Assembly: GCA_003663115.1 (NCBI GenBank)
Contig: QMZJ01000087.1
Span: 1 to 5,689, forward strand
DNA length: 5,689 bases
DNA from: Candidatus Altarchaeales archaeon
Lineage (GTDB): Archaea > Altiarchaeota > Altiarchaeia > IMC4 > QMZM01
Direction: 5' to 3'
Below, one piece after another: positions 4,796 to 5,689 of this stretch. The notes beneath the pieces were generated by a model, which was not told the origin of the DNA, did no database searches, and saw only the letters and a list, made by a program, of their open reading frames with translations. The position numbers and the translations under genes were made by a program. Position 1 is the stretch's first letter; every line of letters starts with the position of its first letter.

Positions 4796-5425
4796 ATGTT
4801 CTCAAAGATCCTTATGCTGAGCCCCCACACAGATGACGCAGAACTGGGCTGTGGTGGTAGCATCGCGAAATTCCTCGAGGAAGGTAAAGACGTCTATTAC
4901 GTCGCCCTCTCCTCCTGTGAGAAGTCCGTCCCCCCAGAATACCCACCGGATATCCTGAAAAAGGAGGTAAAAAAGGCAACCAGAGCACTTGGAATAAAGG
5001 AGGAGAACCTCATCCTGTACGATTTCCCGGTAAGGGATTTTCCGGAGCACAGGCAAAAAATCCTCGACACCCTCATCGAGATAAGGGAGAGAATAAAGCC
5101 GGAGATCGTTTTCACCCCCTCCTCCTATGATACACACCAGGATCACATCACGGTTATGAAGGAAACCCTCAGGGCATTCAAAAAATGCACCATCCTGGGA
5201 TATGAGCAACCGTGGAACAACATCACCTTCAACACACTGGCCTTTATCCCCCTTAGAGAAGAACACATCCAAAAGAAGATAGATGCCCTGAAATGCTATG
5301 AAACCCAGAAATACAGAAAATATCTAAATCCTGAATTCATCAGGGGGCTGGCCAACACCAGGGGAACCCAGCTCGAAGAGAAGTACGCAGAAGCCTTCGA
5401 GGTAATCCGCTGGGTTCTCAGATGA
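4796..5425 (+). CDS. PIG-L/LmbE family zinc-dependent N-deacetylase
   Basis: The protein has 209 residues, close to the usual length for small archaeal PIG-L proteins. The N-terminal motif SPHTDDAELGCGG (9-21) supplies the zinc ligands H11 and D14 and the presumed general base D13. The later motif YDTHQDH (111-117) supplies H114 and the third zinc ligand H117. The family removes N-acetyl groups from GlcNAc-type sugars such as GlcNAc-phosphatidylinositol, GlcNAc-inositol and chitobiose. No signal peptide or membrane helix is seen, so it should act in the cytosol or at the inner membrane face. Being next to the GlcNAc-1-phosphate transferase, it may deacetylate a lipid- or nucleotide-linked HexNAc; that substrate is inferred from position alone. 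Its own promoter precedes it. The 3' end is convergent with the ATPase fragment, with 30 bp between the stop codons. Confidence 0.9.
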   Translation: MFSKILMLSPHTDDAELGCGGSIAKFLEEGKDVYYVALSSCEKSVPPEYPPDILKKEVKKATRALGIKEENLILYDFPVRDFPEHRQKILDTLIEIRERIKPEIVFTPSSYDTHQDHITVMKETLRAFKKCTILGYEQPWNNITFNTLAFIPLREEHIQKKIDALKCYETQKYRKYLNPEFIRGLANTRGTQLEEKYAEAFEVIRWVLR

Positions 5426-5455
5426 TATGACCTTTAAGAAAATAGATTTTGGAGG

Positions 5456-5689
5456 TTATTGAGAAAACAACAGCCATTTCCACAACGGCCTGAATTCTAT
5501 TTTCTTTCCCCTGAATTCCTCCTCGGCTTCATGGTCCCATGTTATCACCAGCAGGGAATTGCAATTTAATTCCTTTGATGCCTTTACCAGAGCTTTCAGT
5601 TCCCTCTGCTTTGTGTTAAAGTCAAGGTCATAGCAGACCTGTATCAATTCCTTAACCTTTAAACCTTCCTTAACAACGAAGTCAACCTC
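5456..5689 (-). CDS. C-terminal fragment of an archaeal AAA ATPase/DUF4143 protein (5' partial)
   Basis: The frame is open to the window edge at 5689, giving 77 visible residues from the C-terminus. It begins EVDFVVKEG and continues with a LIQVCYDL strand, a RELKALVKASKEL helix, a LLVITWDHE strand, and a terminal I-x-F-R-P-L-W-K-W-L-L. This is the typical end of archaeal ATP-binding proteins with DUF4143: a PD-(D/E)XK nuclease-like fold in which the E-x-D-F-V and Q-V-C-Y elements recur. The ATPase part is off the window, so Walker motifs cannot be checked. The role of these proteins is poorly known and they are often scattered in archaeal genomes. It is probably unrelated to the glycan and sortase genes. 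The TTG at 5647 is internal, not a start. Confidence 0.85.
   Translation of the reverse strand, partial: EVDFVVKEGLKVKELIQVCYDLDFNTKQRELKALVKASKELNCNSLLVITWDHEAEEEFRGKKIEFRPLWKWLLFSQ

Noticed and set aside
5645..5647. TTG at 5647 (-) as the start of the ATPase fragment
   Set aside because: The conserved EVDFVVKEG segment lies upstream in the same frame and the frame is open to the window end.

Overview
The window looks archaeal. Its genes include an archaeosortase (exosortase-like membrane transpeptidase family), a polyprenyl-phosphate GlcNAc-1-phosphate transferase of the AglH/Alg7 type, a DUF1616 protein encoded in two pieces, and the C-terminal end of an archaeal-type AAA ATPase/DUF4143 protein. 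AGA/AGG arginine and ATA isoleucine codons are frequent. TATA-like TTTTAA boxes lie about 26-27 nt upstream of several start codons that lack a Shine-Dalgarno sequence, which fits leaderless archaeal transcripts. I cannot name the genus; a euryarchaeal-type thermophile is my best guess from style alone.

Layout: (1) 2-1411 (+), 5'-truncated by the window edge: a secreted beta-propeller made of 45-residue FG-GAP/PQQ-like repeats, then a Thr/Ser-rich stalk, a C-terminal membrane helix and a short basic tail. (2) 1436-1843 and 1844-2347 (+): a two-gene unit encoding a one-helix protein that resembles the extracytoplasmic half of DUF1616, and a DUF457/YdjM-like membrane hydrolase. (3) 2329-3174 (-): the archaeosortase, convergent with and overlapping the hydrolase gene by 19 bp. 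(4) 3175-3339: an AT-rich divergent promoter region. (5) 3340-3702 and 3707-4663 (+): a two-gene unit encoding the membrane half of DUF1616 and the sugar-phosphate transferase. (6) 4664-4795: a non-coding gap with an imperfect inverted repeat, one copy of a 13-bp direct repeat and a promoter. (7) 4796-5425 (+): a PIG-L/LmbE-type zinc deacetylase. (8) 5456-5689 (-): the C-terminal piece of the ATPase/DUF4143 protein, cut by the window edge.

The common theme is cell-surface protein maturation and glycan-lipid synthesis. The transferase would start a lipid-linked GlcNAc-type glycan on the cytosolic face. The PIG-L enzyme could remove an N-acetyl group from such an intermediate. The archaeosortase would cut, and probably transfer, C-terminal anchors of exported proteins. 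The propeller beside it has the architecture of a possible substrate: a Thr-rich stalk, a hydrophobic helix and a basic tail. The most interesting points are the splitting of DUF1616 into two genes on either side of the archaeosortase, and the possibility that the whole locus is one surface-protein processing and glycosylation module. That link rests on gene neighbourhood only.
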